The position numbers and the translations under genes were made by a program. A stretch of 61,188 bases of DNA from contig JAADHK010000112.1 of assembly GCA_013151835.1 (NCBI GenBank), forward strand, positions 1 through 61,188, read 5' to 3'. The DNA is from Deltaproteobacteria bacterium. GTDB taxonomy: Bacteria; Desulfobacterota; Desulfobacteria; Desulfobacterales; Desulfosalsimonadaceae. This document shows, one piece after another, positions 1 through 9,570 of the stretch (its first letter is position 1; each line of letters opens with the position of its first letter). The notes beneath the pieces are model-generated. The model was not told the origin of the DNA. It did no database searches and saw nothing but the letters and a program-made list of their open reading frames with translations.

Positions 1-187
1 CTGGCAAAAGAATTTAAACACCAGCCCGCCATACGATCAATCTTAAATAATGATCCGCCTTTTTTTACCTCTAATCACGCGCCGTTTTTTTTCTGATATC
101 CGTCATTGTGGAGATGCTTTTTTGGGGTCTGATATTAAAAATGTCCGTAAATTCATGCAGGGACAGCTATATTATGCACACCGTAGC

Positions 188-216
188 TTGACCCTGCGCC
201 TTATCCGACTTATCTT
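188..216 (+). promoter_or_regulatory. Candidate sigma-70 promoter for the copper genes
   Basis: TTGACC at 188-193 and TATCTT at 211-216 are separated by 17 bp and lie about 65 bp upstream of the copper chaperone start. No clear CueR-type dyad was seen between the boxes, so copper regulation is not shown. The rest of 1-282 holds no supported gene; a short ORF at 50-241 has no ribosome site or recognisable content. Confidence 0.4.
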
Positions 217-282
217 ACTAAAAGTAAAACCCGGAACATAGACTATCACCAATTATTCCTCATTAAATAGGGAGAAACCGTA

Positions 283-489
283 ATGGAAAATCTGAGTTTT
301 TCGATCCCGAACATATCATGCGGCCATTGCGTCATGGCCATAGAAAACGGCTTGTCTGAAATCAACGGGGTTTCGTCGGTAAAAGGCGATGCCGCAGGAA
401 AAACAATAGTTGTTGCATGGGATTTGCCGGCAACTCCCGATGAAATAAAGGCAAAACTGGATGAAATCGGCTATCCGGCCGCAGGATAG
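283..489 (+). CDS. copZ: Copper chaperone (HMA domain, CopZ-like)
   Basis: A 68-residue protein that is a single heavy-metal-associated domain. The Cu(I)-binding loop is SCGHC (Cys13 and Cys16), near the N-terminus as in CopZ. The length matches the family. A good ribosome site (AGGGAG) lies about 10 bases before the ATG. It ends 4 bases before the Cu(I)-ATPase start, so the two are almost certainly co-transcribed, with the chaperone delivering cytosolic Cu(I) to the pump. What is seen is the domain and metal motif; the delivery role is known for the family. Other HMA chaperones (for example mercury) are possible, but the neighbouring ATPase favours copper. Confidence 0.88.
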   Translation: MENLSFSIPNISCGHCVMAIENGLSEINGVSSVKGDAAGKTIVVAWDLPATPDEIKAKLDEIGYPAAG

Positions 490-493
490 GCAC

Positions 494-2740
494 ATGCCCG
501 CATCGACTAGACACATAACCCTTTTGATATCAAAGATGAGCTGCGTAAATTGCGCGGCAAACATCGAGCGGGTATTGTCGCGCAAGACAGACGGTGTGGC
601 TCGCGCAAAGGTGAATTTCGCCACCGAGCGGGCAGAGGTTGAATACATACCATCCATCATCGGAACAGATGAGATAATCGCCGCTGTCAGGCATGCGGGG
701 TATGGAGCCGAATTATCTGATTCGGAAACAGACATTCACAACGGGGAGACGGCGGCCCGCAAGGCCGGGGACCGGGACCAGTTGGTGCGTTTTGTCGTTG
801 GTGTTTTGCTTACCATACCTGTTTTTTCCATTTCCATGGGGCGGGGTTTTCATCTTTTTGGCCCGTGGGCCGATTCTCCCTTTATCGGCTGGCTGCTTTT
901 CATTCTTACAACGCCCGTGCTTTTTTATACGGGATGGGATTATTATACCGGCGGATTCAGAAGCCTTATGAATAAAAGCGCGAACATGGACGTGCTGGTC
1001 GCCATGGGCGCGTCAACCGCATATTTTTATTCCGTTGCCGTTCTCGTTATACCACGGCTTTCCGGGCATCTCCAATTTGAAACAGCGGCCATGATCGTTA
1101 CATTGATAAAGCTCGGAAAGCTTTTAGAGGCGCGGGCTAAAAAGAAAACCGGCGCGGCAATACACAAACTCATGGAGCTTGCCCCGAAACTCGCCACAAT
1201 AATCGAGGGCGATATTGAAAAGACAATACCCGTATCAATGGTGAAAAAAGGGGATATGATAATGGTCCGCCCGGGCGAGCGGATACCCGTGGACGGCAAG
1301 GTCATTTCCGGCAAGGCCTCGGTGGATGAAGCCATGATGACCGGAGAGCCTTATCCGGTCGCAAAGGGCGCGGGTGACGAGGTTGTGGGCGGGACCGTGA
1401 ACCTCGACGGAATGATCAGGTTTTCGGCCACCCGGGTGGGGAAAGAGACTGTTTTATCCCAGATCATCCGGCTGGTCGAGCAGGCCCAGGGATCGCTTCC
1501 GCCGGTCCAGGATCTTGCGGACAGGGTTGCCGCTGTCTTTGTCCCTGTCGTGATCGCGGTTGCGCTCATTACATTTTCCATATGGTGGACTGTGACCGGC
1601 GATTTTGTTTCCGCAATGATCAGGATGGTCGCTGTTCTGGTGATAGCCTGCCCGTGCGCCATGGGACTTGCCACGCCCACTGCGGTGATGGCTGGAACGG
1701 GAAAAGGGGCCGAGGCCGGAGTCCTGTTCAAGTCCGGGGCCGCTCTTGAAGCAGCGGAAAAGCTTGATGTTCTTTTGATGGACAAGACCGGGACCATTAC
1801 CAACGGCAGATTTTCAGTTACGGATGTCACAGGGGCGGCCGATTCAAAACAAGACGTAAATCACCTCATGGCCTGTGCCGGGAGCGTTGCGAAGAATTCA
1901 AACCATCCCGTGGCGGTCGCAGTGGCGCAAAAGGCAGTCCAAATGGGGCTAAACCTGCCTGAGAGCAGTGATTTTGTCGAGCACAGAGGAGACGGGGTAT
2001 CGGCTACCATCGATGGAAAAGAGATTCGCCTGGGAAGGCCCGGATGGATCGAATCCCTGGGCGTGGATATTTCAGGCGTAAAAACACGAATAGCGGATTT
2101 GCGCGGCAAGGGAAAGACCGTGGTCGTATGCGCTTATGACATGCATCCGCTAAGCATAATCGCGCTGGCGGATACCGTAAAATCAGGGGCCCGTGATGCA
2201 ATTCAAGGTTTTTACAATGCGGGTTTGAGACTCATTATGATTACGGGAGACAGCAGCCGAACCGCCGAAGCCGTCGCCGGACAACTCGGCATTGAGGAAG
2301 TCATGGCAGGCGTAAGGCCTGAGGAAAAGGCCGGAGTTGTGATGTCTTTAAGGGATTCGGGGCACAGGGTCGGCATGGTGGGAGACGGTATAAACGATGC
2401 TCCGGCCCTGGCAACGGCCGATGTCGGTTTTGCCATAGGCACGGGAACGGATATCGCCATTGAATCAGGGGATGTGGTGCTTTCGGGTGGAAGTCTTGCC
2501 GGGGTTATGCGGGCCATCGGTATAAGTCGCGCGACCATGGGAACCGTTAGGCAGAATCTATTCTGGGCCTTTTGTTATAACATTATTTTAATCCCCCTTG
2601 CGGCCGGAGTACTTGCACCGTTTGAGGCTGTTCCGGAGTTTTTGAGACAGTTAAACCCCATGCTTGCCGCAGCCGCCATGTCGCTTAGCAGTATTTCGGT
2701 TGTTACAAACAGCCTGTTGCTGTACAGGTCAAAATTATAA
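494..2740 (+). CDS. copA: Cu(I)-exporting P1B-type ATPase
   Basis: A 748-residue inner-membrane P1B ATPase exporting Cu(I) at the cost of ATP. It has one N-terminal HMA domain (CVNC, Cys17/Cys20), membrane helices, the transmembrane metal site CPC (Cys386-Pro-Cys388), the phosphorylation motif DKTGT (Asp430), and the hinge [10 protein letters not shown]. The C-terminal helices carry YN and MSLSS, the signature of Cu(I) subgroup 1B-1. CPCAMGL replaces the usual CPCALGL, a mild change. An upstream in-frame ATG at 461 lies inside the chaperone gene; the ATG at 494, just after the chaperone stop, gives a normal CopA N-terminus. The protein is complete and is followed closely by a small membrane protein. 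Confidence 0.93.
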   Translation: MPASTRHITLLISKMSCVNCAANIERVLSRKTDGVARAKVNFATERAEVEYIPSIIGTDEIIAAVRHAGYGAELSDSETDIHNGETAARKAGDRDQLVRFVVGVLLTIPVFSISMGRGFHLFGPWADSPFIGWLLFILTTPVLFYTGWDYYTGGFRSLMNKSANMDVLVAMGASTAYFYSVAVLVIPRLSGHLQFETAAMIVTLIKLGKLLEARAKKKTGAAIHKLMELAPKLATIIEGDIEKTIPVSMVKKGDMIMVRPGERIPVDGKVISGKASVDEAMMTGEPYPVAKGAGDEVVGGTVNLDGMIRFSATRVGKETVLSQIIRLVEQAQGSLPPVQDLADRVAAVFVPVVIAVALITFSIWWTVTGDFVSAMIRMVAVLVIACPCAMGLATPTAVMAGTGKGAEAGVLFKSGAALEAAEKLDVLLMDKTGTITNGRFSVTDVTGAADSKQDVNHLMACAGSVAKNSNHPVAVAVAQKAVQMGLNLPESSDFVEHRGDGVSATIDGKEIRLGRPGWIESLGVDISGVKTRIADLRGKGKTVVVCAYDMHPLSIIALADTVKSGARDAIQGFYNAGLRLIMITGDSSRTAEAVAGQLGIEEVMAGVRPEEKAGVVMSLRDSGHRVGMVGDGINDAPALATADVGFAIGTGTDIAIESGDVVLSGGSLAGVMRAIGISRATMGTVRQNLFWAFCYNIILIPLAAGVLAPFEAVPEFLRQLNPMLAAAAMSLSSISVVTNSLLLYRSKL

Positions 2741-2761
2741 CATTAATTCAGGAGACAAAAC

Positions 2762-2974
2762 ATGAATGAAAAAATAACTGTAGACCGGATGCTTTTACGG
2801 ATCGTGGGAATTCTCATTTTAAGCGTAACCCTGCTGACATGGTTGCACAGCATATACTGGCTCTGGGCGCTGGCATTTATAGGCGCTAATCTTTTTCAGT
2901 CATCGATAACGGGTTTCTGTCCGCTTGCGATAATATTGAAAAAGATCGGAATCAAATCAGGGCAGGCGTTCTGA
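2762..2974 (+). CDS. DUF2892 small inner-membrane protein
   Basis: A 70-residue hydrophobic protein with two predicted helices (about residues 12-30 and 33-52) and the sequence GFCPLAIILKKIG near the end. This matches the DUF2892/YgaP-type membrane module often found beside thiol or metal handling genes. It starts 21 bases after the copA stop with a clear GGAGAC ribosome site, so it belongs to the copper operon. Its biochemical role is unknown. The conserved Cys before Pro could bind metal or sulfur, but that is inference. Confidence 0.7.
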   Translation: MNEKITVDRMLLRIVGILILSVTLLTWLHSIYWLWALAFIGANLFQSSITGFCPLAIILKKIGIKSGQAF

Positions 2975-2978
2975 GAAG

Positions 2979-3785
2979 TTGACGAAACCGCCGACAATCG
3001 ATGCCAGTACCGGACTTGGCGAGCGCCTTGAGTCCATTTATTCCCTGTATAACAGGCGTGAATATGTCCATCCGGACCCGCTTGAATTCCTCTATGATTA
3101 TCCCGATCCGGCTGACAGAGAGGTGGCGGGCCTGATGGCATCGGCCCTGGCCTACGGGAACGTACGCCGGATATTAAAAAGCGTTTCATCAGTCCTAGAT
3201 AAAATGGGCCCGAAGCCCGTGCTCTACCTTCTTTCAAACAACTTTTTCGATTTTGAAAATGATTTTTCCGATTTCGTGCACCGTTTTGCAAGGGGGGGGC
3301 ACGTGGCGGCCCTTTTGGCCGGCGCAAAAAAAATTATTCAAAAATACGGTTCCCTTCACGAATGCATGTCCCAAAATATAGCCCGGGCAGACCCCGACGT
3401 TCTGCCCGGGCTTACCCTTTTTGCAGCGCAGCTTTGGGACAATGCTCCCGGACCAGGCCCCGGCCATTTGGTTCCGAGGCCGGAAAAAGGGAGCGCCTGC
3501 AAGCGGTTTCACCTGTTTTTGAGATGGATGGTAAGATGTGACGCAGTCGATCCTGGCGGGTGGGATGACATTTCCGCCTCGCTTTTGATCGTGCCGTTAG
3601 ATGTCCACATGTTCAGGGTTGCCCGCCGCCTGTGCATGACTTCACGCCGCCAGGCGGGCATAAAAGCGGCCATCGAGGTAACCGAGGGGTTTAAACGTTA
3701 TTCCCCTGATGATCCGGTTAAATACGATTTTGCCCTTACCCGGTTCGGGATCAGGGGGGATATTCCGGACCCTGTTTGTGGATGA
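2979..3785 (+). CDS. TIGR02757 family protein
   Basis: A 268-residue soluble protein matching the TIGR02757 family by its opening (YNRREYVHPDPLEF), the ASALAYGNVRRI segment, and a helix-rich C-terminal half (PLDVHMFRVARRLCMT). Family members are widespread in Bacteroidetes and deltaproteobacteria; the C-terminal half resembles a helix-hairpin-helix DNA glycosylase fold, but no enzymatic role is established. The start is a TTG four bases after the preceding stop, with weak Shine-Dalgarno pairing, so translational coupling is likely. Function is not known. Confidence 0.7.
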   Translation: MTKPPTIDASTGLGERLESIYSLYNRREYVHPDPLEFLYDYPDPADREVAGLMASALAYGNVRRILKSVSSVLDKMGPKPVLYLLSNNFFDFENDFSDFVHRFARGGHVAALLAGAKKIIQKYGSLHECMSQNIARADPDVLPGLTLFAAQLWDNAPGPGPGHLVPRPEKGSACKRFHLFLRWMVRCDAVDPGGWDDISASLLIVPLDVHMFRVARRLCMTSRRQAGIKAAIEVTEGFKRYSPDDPVKYDFALTRFGIRGDIPDPVCG

Positions 3786-3816
3786 TCAGAATTTTTATGA
3801 GTCAGGCATTTTTAAA

Positions 3817-3845
3817 TTGACTTGTGTTATACACTGTGTTACCAA
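3817..3845 (+). promoter_or_regulatory. Candidate promoter for tRNA-Ala
   Basis: TTGACT at 3817-3822 and TACCAA at 3840-3845 are spaced 17 bp apart and end 23 bp before the mature tRNA 5' end. The spacing and location fit a stable-RNA promoter. The -10 box is imperfect. Confidence 0.4.
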
Positions 3846-3868
3846 AATCTGATTAAATTAACCCATGT

Positions 3869-3944
3869 GGGGATGTAGCTCAGCTGGGAGAGCGCGGCGT
3901 TCGCAATGCCGAGGTCAGGGGTTCGAGCCCCCTCATCTCCACCA
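3869..3944 (+). tRNA. tRNA-Ala (anticodon CGC)
   Basis: A 76-nt cloverleaf. The 7-bp acceptor pairs GGGGATG with CATCTCC (one G:U), the D arm is GCTC/GAGC, the anticodon stem CGGCG/TGCCG encloses the loop TTCGCAA (anticodon CGC, reading GCG), and the T arm holds GGTTCGAGC. The 3' CCA is encoded at 3942-3944. There is no integrase or attachment-site duplication beside it. Confidence 0.95.
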
Positions 3945-4015
3945 TTTTTCCCATCGTATCCATTATGACATTTTTCCCGTCTTTATATTCTTTGTACATA
4001 TTTTCCGGTTAAGCC

Positions 4016-4180
4016 TTGATGATCTCGTAAAAAGTCAGGCAACCCGGTTAAGATGGCTAAGTAGAAAGTTTCATATACAAGGCGTAGTGGTGTCGCGAAA
4101 GCGGAGGCATACATATAGTGTTCCGAGCATTTCGCGACCCGCTACAACGCAGTAGATGTGACTTTTTACGACGCCATCAA
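4016..4180 (+). repeat. Hairpin mobile element, copy A (long type)
   Basis: A 163-165 bp element with imperfect terminal inverted repeats (left TTGATGATCTCGTAAAAAG, right the complement of TTGATGGCGTCGTAAAAAG). The interior can fold: GTCGCGAAA near position 4090 pairs with TTTCGCGAC near 4130, inside flanking GTAG/CTAC pairs. It is about 97% identical to copy C at 19962-20126. A direct repeat AAGCCT flanks it (4011-4016 and 4179-4184), consistent with a 5-6 bp target duplication. It sits between tRNA-Ala and hisB, and it makes the apparent upstream extension of the hisB ORF. Confidence 0.85.
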
Positions 4181-4202
4181 GCCTTTAGATTTGGAGAATA
4201 CC

Positions 4203-4790
4203 ATGGATAGAACCTGCGAGATTGAACGGAAAACCAGCGAGACGAGAATTTTTGCCCGCTTGAATCTGGACGGCACGGGCATGCACGAGATATCGACCGG
4301 TATCCCCTTTTTTGACCACATGCTGACCCTTTTTTCCGTTCATGGCTTTTTTGATCTCAGAATAGAGGCTTCGGGCGATATAGATGTCGATTTTCACCAT
4401 ACTGTGGAAGATGTCGGGATCGTCATGGGGGATGCTATTTCAAAGGCCCTGGGAGATAAAAAGGGGATCGTACGGTACGGGCATGCAGCAACCCCCATGG
4501 ACGAAACCATGGGGATGGTTGATATTGATCTTTCCGGGCGTCCCTTCCTTATTTACAATCTTCCTGAAACCATTCAACCCGCAACCGGATTTAATGCCTA
4601 TCTGGGCAAGGAGTTTTTCAGGTCGGTAGCCAACCTGGGGGGTATGAACCTTCACGTGAATGTTTTGTACGGCGAAAACGATCATCATATCATAGAGTCC
4701 GTCTTCAAGTCATTCGGAAGGGCTCTTGACCGGGCAACCAGGATTGATGAGCGGGTTAAACGAATTCTTTCTTCAAAGGGAAGCCTTTAA
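4203..4790 (+). CDS. hisB: Imidazoleglycerol-phosphate dehydratase
   Basis: A 195-residue enzyme of histidine synthesis (sixth step: imidazole glycerol phosphate to imidazole acetol phosphate). Metal-binding motifs are FFDHML, DFHHTVEDVGI and ENDHHIIES, with the usual duplicated His-rich pattern; length matches monofunctional HisB. The ORF is open further upstream to 4158, but that part is repeat DNA; ATG 4203 follows a GGAG at 4193-4196 and gives the normal N-terminus (DRTCEIERKTSETRI). hisA begins 2 bases after the stop, so the two form an operon. hisH and hisF are not in this window. Confidence 0.95.
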   Translation: MDRTCEIERKTSETRIFARLNLDGTGMHEISTGIPFFDHMLTLFSVHGFFDLRIEASGDIDVDFHHTVEDVGIVMGDAISKALGDKKGIVRYGHAATPMDETMGMVDIDLSGRPFLIYNLPETIQPATGFNAYLGKEFFRSVANLGGMNLHVNVLYGENDHHIIESVFKSFGRALDRATRIDERVKRILSSKGSL

Positions 4791-4792
4791 AT

Positions 4793-5530
4793 ATGATCGT
4801 TATTCCGGCGATTGATATCAAAAACGGGAAATGCGTCCGCCTCATGCAGGGCGAGATGGACAGGGAGACCGTTTTTTCAGACGACCCGGCACAAATGGCC
4901 CGGCGATGGGCCAATGAGGGCGCAGAGCTCATCCATGTGGTTGATCTGGACGGTGCTGTTGAAAAAAAGCCTAAAAATTTAGATGTGATCCGCAGGGTAA
5001 TCGAGGCGGCGAAGGTTCCGGTTCAAATCGGCGGAGGCATCCGGGATATTGAAACTGTCCGGATGTACATAAAAGCTGGAGTTGAGCGGGTTGTGATAGG
5101 GACTCAGGCCGTGAAAGATCCTGAACTGGTTGTCAATGCATGCGCCGGTTTTCCCGGCCGTATTATTGTGGGGATCGACGCCCGGGCAGGGCGGGTGGCA
5201 ATTGACGGCTGGACTGAAACAACCGGTATTTCGGCGGTCGAACTTGCAGGGCGGTTTGAGGGGATCGGGCTGTGCGCCATCAATTTTACCGATATAGAAC
5301 GCGATGGCATGCGCACGGGCCCCAATATTGAGGCGACACGGGAATTTGCCATGTCGGTCAATATCCCTGTTGTCGCATCCGGCGGGGTTTCGTCCATGGA
5401 CGACATCAAGGATCTCGCGCCATTGGAATCAGTCGGGGTCTGCGGTGTTATCACGGGCAGGGCGCTTTATGACAACACGCTTGATCTTGCGGAGGCCATC
5501 GGGTTTTTGAAAAAGACCGGAATATCGTAG
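4793..5530 (+). CDS. hisA: ProFAR isomerase (HisA)
   Basis: A 245-residue (beta/alpha)8-barrel enzyme isomerising 5'-ProFAR to PRFAR in histidine synthesis. The start MIVIPAIDIKNGKCVRL contains the catalytic Asp8, and the second-half acid is in FTDIERDGM. Phosphate-binding GGGIRD and ASGGVSS loops are present in both halves of the barrel. HisA rather than HisF is favoured by the IPAIDI start and the order after hisB. Its stop codon TAG (5528-5530) lies inside a palindromic repeat that begins at 5527. Confidence 0.95.
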   Translation: MIVIPAIDIKNGKCVRLMQGEMDRETVFSDDPAQMARRWANEGAELIHVVDLDGAVEKKPKNLDVIRRVIEAAKVPVQIGGGIRDIETVRMYIKAGVERVVIGTQAVKDPELVVNACAGFPGRIIVGIDARAGRVAIDGWTETTGISAVELAGRFEGIGLCAINFTDIERDGMRTGPNIEATREFAMSVNIPVVASGGVSSMDDIKDLAPLESVGVCGVITGRALYDNTLDLAEAIGFLKKTGIS

Positions 5531-5552
5531 GGGCGGCCCCCTGTGGCCGCCC
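5527..5552 (+). repeat. GTAGGGGC-type palindrome, probable terminator of hisBA
   Basis: A 26-bp palindrome of the GTAGGGGC family with arms GGGCGGCC/GGCCGCCC around CCCTGT, followed by GGTTGTTTTT. It starts on the last base of the hisA penultimate codon and supplies the G before and the bases of the TAG stop. The stem plus T-rich tail would work as an intrinsic terminator. Related sequences, with CAACC replacing CGGCC, occur at 40004-40029 and 58929-58954. Confidence 0.7.
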
Positions 5553-5608
5553 GGTTGTTTTTCGGCGTTTTTTGAACAGGCTGTCCGGTTATTTGTATTT
5601 TCAAATAA

Positions 5609-5637
5609 TTGACAAATTGCAGCATATGTATTATTTT
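5609..5637 (+). promoter_or_regulatory. Sigma-70 promoter for dnaG-rpoD
   Basis: A perfect -35 box TTGACA (5609-5614) and a TATTTT -10 box (5632-5637) with 17-bp spacing lie about 80 bp before the dnaG start in an AT-rich stretch. This is the best-matching promoter in the window. A small inverted repeat (TCCGG..CCGGA, 5645-5670) follows in the leader. Confidence 0.6.
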
Positions 5638-5716
5638 TATTCGATTCCGGTGGAAATTAATCCGCCGGAGTTTATGATCTCCTGAAAAGTTTGTGCAGCA
5701 TTGGGAGGTGCGCTGG

Positions 5717-7564
5717 TTGGCGTTTCATATCCCTGATGACAAGTTGGCCGAGATACGCAATAAAGCCGATATCGTCGAAGTCATATCCGAACGGGTAATG
5801 CTTAAAAAATCCGGTAAGGATTATTCCGGACTATGCCCGTTTCATGCCGAGAAAACACCTTCGTTTTCCGTGAGCCAGGATAAGCAGATGTATTATTGTT
5901 TCGGCTGTGGGGCCGGCGGGGATATTTTCAGCTTTATCATGAAGTCCGACGGTATGAAATTTTCCGAGGCGGTCCTGTTTCTTGCCAGAAGATACGGCAT
6001 TGATATTCCGAGCCGGGAAATGACCCGGTCTCAAAGGGAAGCGATCTCCAAACGTGAGAAGATACTTGCCTTAAATCGGCGTGTCATGGATTTTTATGCA
6101 GGATCTCTTGTCAGGAGTCCTGCAGGCGAGATTGCGCGCCAATATCTTAAAAAAAGGGGTATTTCACAAAAAATTATCGACCGGTTTAAATTGGGCTTTG
6201 CGCCGGATGGCTGGGATCGGCTTTCACGTTTTATTGCCCGGTCGGATGTCAAGCCTGAGCTTGCCGAGTCCGCCGGACTCATTGTTCCACGGAATGCCGG
6301 CAGGGGTAATACAGACAACGGGTATTACGACCGTTTCAGGAATCGAATTATTTTTCCCATAATCGATGTGGGCGGGCAGGTCATCGGTTTTGGCGGCCGG
6401 GTCATGGACGATTCAAAGCCGAAATATTTAAACTCCCCGGAAACGCCGGTTTATAACAAGTCAAAGACTCTTTATGGCCTGGATATAGCGCGAAATAAAT
6501 GCAGACAAGCCGCCATGGTGTTTATCGTTGAGGGATATTTTGATCTCCTGGCCCTGCACCAGCACGGCATTGAAAATACGGTGGCAACCCTTGGCACGGC
6601 ATTGACGGCCGCGCATGTCCGCCGTCTTAAGGGGTATGCAAAAAAAACCTGTCTGGTTTTTGACGCGGACACCGCCGGGATCAAGGCCGCCCAGCGGTCC
6701 GCCCCGATTTTTTTAGGCGAATCCATGACCGCTTCGGTTATGTTGCTCCCCGAAGGGCATGATCCCGATTCGTTTGTATTTGAACACGGTCCCGAACCCT
6801 TTTTAGCCCGCGCGCAAACGGCGGAAGGGATAGTTAAATTTCTTATAACCCGGGCCATGGCATCCCACGGGAACAGCATTGAAGGCAGGGTCGGTGTGGT
6901 TGCCGATATTGCCCCCGTCATAGGGGCCATGACGGACAGTGTTGCACGTTCCGAATATGCAGGATACCTGGCAGACCGGATAGGCGCCGATCCGAACGCC
7001 GTTATGGAAAAAATACGTGAAAACAGCGGTCGCATGGCCTCAAACCCGGAAACATACCGGGGGGGGTATGGCTTGGGACCGGAAAAAGGTTCCGGAGCCG
7101 GGCAGGACCTCACCGGCTCCCGGCGTATTGAACGTATGATTATCGCCATGATGATCCAGCACCCGGCCTCCATTGCCGATATTGTGCAAAAGGAGATTCT
7201 CGAAATGTTTACGGATTTGCATTTAAAAGAGATCGGGCAGGAAATTGTAAAATTTCCGCCTTCCGCTCATGGTGACATATCCCTTCTTATGAATCACCTT
7301 GAAGATGAAGATGATCAGCGCCTTGTAGCCTCCATGGCTATGGGTGGTGCAGGGGCTATGGGTGGTTTAGGGGCTATGGGTGAAATGCGCTGGAAGGAGA
7401 AGAGCTGCAACAGGATTATCGAGCAGTTCCTCGCCGGTTGCAGTAAAAAGAGCAATGACCTCGTATGCCGCATACGGGCGGCCGAGGAAAATAATGATCA
7501 TGAATTGATAAGGCAATTACTGACTGAAAAGCAGGCACAGATTAAACGACGAGGCAGGTTTTGA
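5717..7564 (+). CDS. dnaG: DNA primase
   Basis: A 615-residue replication primase. The N-terminal CHC2 zinc finger is CPFH (Cys40, His43) with CFGC (Cys61, Cys64). The catalytic core has the RNA-polymerase-like segment ending FGGRVMDDSKPKYLNSPET, and the Toprim domain follows with IVEGYFD and FDADTAG. The C-terminal helicase-binding region is present but contains a Gly-Ala-Met repeat. TTG 5717 was chosen because GGGAGG sits 8 bases before it and the protein then starts at the normal place; GTG 5693 would add an unsupported leader. The stop TGA is supplied by repeat copy B, and rpoD follows, as in the classical macromolecular synthesis operon (rpsU is absent). Confidence 0.96.
   Translation: MAFHIPDDKLAEIRNKADIVEVISERVMLKKSGKDYSGLCPFHAEKTPSFSVSQDKQMYYCFGCGAGGDIFSFIMKSDGMKFSEAVLFLARRYGIDIPSREMTRSQREAISKREKILALNRRVMDFYAGSLVRSPAGEIARQYLKKRGISQKIIDRFKLGFAPDGWDRLSRFIARSDVKPELAESAGLIVPRNAGRGNTDNGYYDRFRNRIIFPIIDVGGQVIGFGGRVMDDSKPKYLNSPETPVYNKSKTLYGLDIARNKCRQAAMVFIVEGYFDLLALHQHGIENTVATLGTALTAAHVRRLKGYAKKTCLVFDADTAGIKAAQRSAPIFLGESMTASVMLLPEGHDPDSFVFEHGPEPFLARAQTAEGIVKFLITRAMASHGNSIEGRVGVVADIAPVIGAMTDSVARSEYAGYLADRIGADPNAVMEKIRENSGRMASNPETYRGGYGLGPEKGSGAGQDLTGSRRIERMIIAMMIQHPASIADIVQKEILEMFTDLHLKEIGQEIVKFPPSAHGDISLLMNHLEDEDDQRLVASMAMGGAGAMGGLGAMGEMRWKEKSCNRIIEQFLAGCSKKSNDLVCRIRAAEENNDHELIRQLLTEKQAQIKRRGRF
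7334..7387 (+). repeat. 18-bp tandem repeat inside dnaG
   Basis: About 2.8 copies of an 18-bp unit (GGCTATGGGTGGTGCAGG with variants) encode a GAMGGA/GAMGGL-type peptide in the C-terminal region of primase. The unit is a multiple of three, so copy-number change would keep the frame. This low-complexity insert is not a normal part of the helicase-binding domain. Confidence 0.75.
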
Positions 7565-7724
7565 TGGCGTCGTAAAAAGTCCCATCTACTGCGTTGTAGC
7601 GGATCACGAAATGCTCGGAATACTTTATGTATGCCTCTGCTTTCGCGACACCACTACGCCTTGTATATGGAACTTTCTACTTAGCCATCGTAACCGGGTT
7701 GACGGACTTTTTAAGGGTCCGTCA
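7561..7724 (-). repeat. Hairpin mobile element, copy B (long type)
   Basis: A 163-164 bp element of the same subfamily as copies A and C, in the opposite orientation. It begins TTGATGGCGTCGTAAAAAG, and the right end has diverged (GACTTTTTAAGGGTCCGTC). A perfect 5-bp direct repeat AGGTT flanks it at 7556-7560 and 7724-7728. The left end overlaps the dnaG stop codon; removing the element and one AGGTT restores AGG TTG TAG, so the ancestral primase probably ended Arg-Leu-stop. The element separates dnaG from rpoD. Confidence 0.85.
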
Positions 7725-7781
7725 GGTTGTAGTTGTTCCATTAATATTGTCCGATAACACCTTTTCTGGAGGCGAACATTT

Positions 7782-9557
7782 ATGGCGAAACGACCGGTTA
7801 CCCCAAAAACTGGTGAAACCGAAAAAATCCGCAAGGAAAAATTTACCGACCTTCTTTCAACGGGCAGGGAGCAGGGTTTTCTCACTTATGAGCAGATAAG
7901 TGAGGTCCTGCCCGAGGAAATGATGTCACCCGAGCAGATCGATGAAACCCTTATGTGGTTTGATGATCTCGATATTGAAGTTGTTGAAAAGGAAAAGAAG
8001 AAGCTCTCTTTAAAGCCGAAAACGGAAGAAAACGTGGCATCATTAAAACCGGGTGCAGTTGATGAAAGCCTGAAGTTTCGCGCTGTAAACGACCCGGTTA
8101 AAATGTATCTGCGCGAAATGGGCATGGTGACTCTCCTTTCACGGGAGGGAGAGGTCGTGATCGCAAAGAAGATAGAGGCGGGCGAGCAGGAAGTTATAAG
8201 GTCGATGATAGAAACCACGCTCGGGGTTGACAGTATCATAAATCTCGGGGAGCAGATCGCAAGTGGCACCTTGAGGCCCAAACATGTGCTTAGGGACATT
8301 GATGAAGGCGATACCATCGTTGATGAGTCCATTCAGATTGAAAAGTTTCTGGAAACCATAGATGCCATAAAACAGATCGACATGGAGAATCATGAATTCA
8401 GGGATCGTCTTTTTTTAGAGAAGAAAATGTTACCTGAGGAGCAAAGGCGTATCAACCGTTCCATCCGCAGGCGTAACCGGAAAATATTCGATTTGTTTAA
8501 GGACTGGCGCCTCGAAGGGAGCGTGGTAGAGGAGATCGAGTGCAAGATAGGGGAGCAGGTTAAATGGTTTGAAGATACAAACTCCGTGTTCACGGAGTGC
8601 GCGGCCATCATCGGCCTTCCGGTTTCCCGGGTGAAGGAAAATTTAAGAAACGAAAAAGACTTTGTTGAATGGGTCTGTAAGTGCACGGATGCCGATAAAA
8701 AGGAAATTACGATACTGTTTGGAGATTTAAAGAAGCTCCAGGCCCAGACCGATGTAAGGGAGCGGGAGATCAAGGCCAGCGGCAGGCACCTCAAACGGAT
8801 CACGTGCCGCATTGCCGAGGGTCATGACAATGCAAAGGCGGCCAAGAGCGAATTGGTTCAGGCAAATCTGCGGCTCGTTGTGAGCATTGCAAAAAAGTAC
8901 ACGAACCGGGGGCTTCAGTTTCTGGATCTGATTCAGGAAGGCAATATCGGCCTGATGAAGGCGGTGGACAAGTTCGAGTACCGGAGAGGGTATAAGTTCA
9001 GCACCTACGCCACCTGGTGGATACGCCAGGCCATAACCCGCGCCATTGCGGACCAGGCAAGGACCATACGCATACCGGTCCATATGATAGAGACGATTAA
9101 CAAGCTTATCCGGACCTCGCGCTATCTTGTCCAGGAAATGGGTCGCGAGCCGACTCCCGAGGAGATCGCAGGCAAGATGGAGGTCCCCATCGACAAGGTA
9201 AGAAAGGTTCTGCGTATCGCCCGGGAGCCGATTTCACTCGAAACCCCCATTGGTGAGGAGGACGACAGCCATCTCGGGGACTTTATCGAGGACAAGACCT
9301 TCATGTCTCCGACGGACGCGGCAATCAGCCTCAACCTGGCGGAACAGACGCGAAAGGTACTGGCGACACTGACACCGCGCGAGGAAAAGGTTCTGCGCAT
9401 GCGCTTCGGGATAGGGGAAAAATCGGATCATACCTTAGAAGAGGTCGGAAATGATTTTGCCGTGACACGGGAGCGGATCCGGCAGATCGAGGCCAAGGCC
9501 CTGCGCAAGCTTCGGCATCCGACCAGGAGCCGGAAGCTGAAACAGTTTATCGAATAA
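7782..9557 (+). CDS. rpoD: RNA polymerase primary sigma factor (sigma-70)
   Basis: A 591-residue housekeeping sigma factor. Region 1.1 occupies about the first 80 residues, region 1.2 contains [11 protein letters not shown], a large non-conserved insert follows, and region 2 carries the -10 recognition block ([40 protein letters not shown]). Region 3 and region 4 ([37 protein letters not shown]) complete it. Presence of region 1.1 plus the insert marks it as primary rather than stationary-phase type. GGAGG lies 8 bases before the ATG. Insertion copy B may affect read-through from the dnaG promoter, and a local promoter in 7725-7781 cannot be excluded. Confidence 0.97.
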   Translation: MAKRPVTPKTGETEKIRKEKFTDLLSTGREQGFLTYEQISEVLPEEMMSPEQIDETLMWFDDLDIEVVEKEKKKLSLKPKTEENVASLKPGAVDESLKFRAVNDPVKMYLREMGMVTLLSREGEVVIAKKIEAGEQEVIRSMIETTLGVDSIINLGEQIASGTLRPKHVLRDIDEGDTIVDESIQIEKFLETIDAIKQIDMENHEFRDRLFLEKKMLPEEQRRINRSIRRRNRKIFDLFKDWRLEGSVVEEIECKIGEQVKWFEDTNSVFTECAAIIGLPVSRVKENLRNEKDFVEWVCKCTDADKKEITILFGDLKKLQAQTDVREREIKASGRHLKRITCRIAEGHDNAKAAKSELVQANLRLVVSIAKKYTNRGLQFLDLIQEGNIGLMKAVDKFEYRRGYKFSTYATWWIRQAITRAIADQARTIRIPVHMIETINKLIRTSRYLVQEMGREPTPEEIAGKMEVPIDKVRKVLRIAREPISLETPIGEEDDSHLGDFIEDKTFMSPTDAAISLNLAEQTRKVLATLTPREEKVLRMRFGIGEKSDHTLEEVGNDFAVTRERIRQIEAKALRKLRHPTRSRKLKQFIE

Positions 9558-9570
9558 GTATGGAAACGCC

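Noticed and set aside
50-241. A 63-codon ORF before the copper chaperone
   Set aside because: No ribosome site or homology pattern, and the likely promoter for the copper genes lies inside it.
3865-4155. A 96-codon ORF on the plus strand
   Set aside because: It is translated tRNA-Ala plus repeat copy A.
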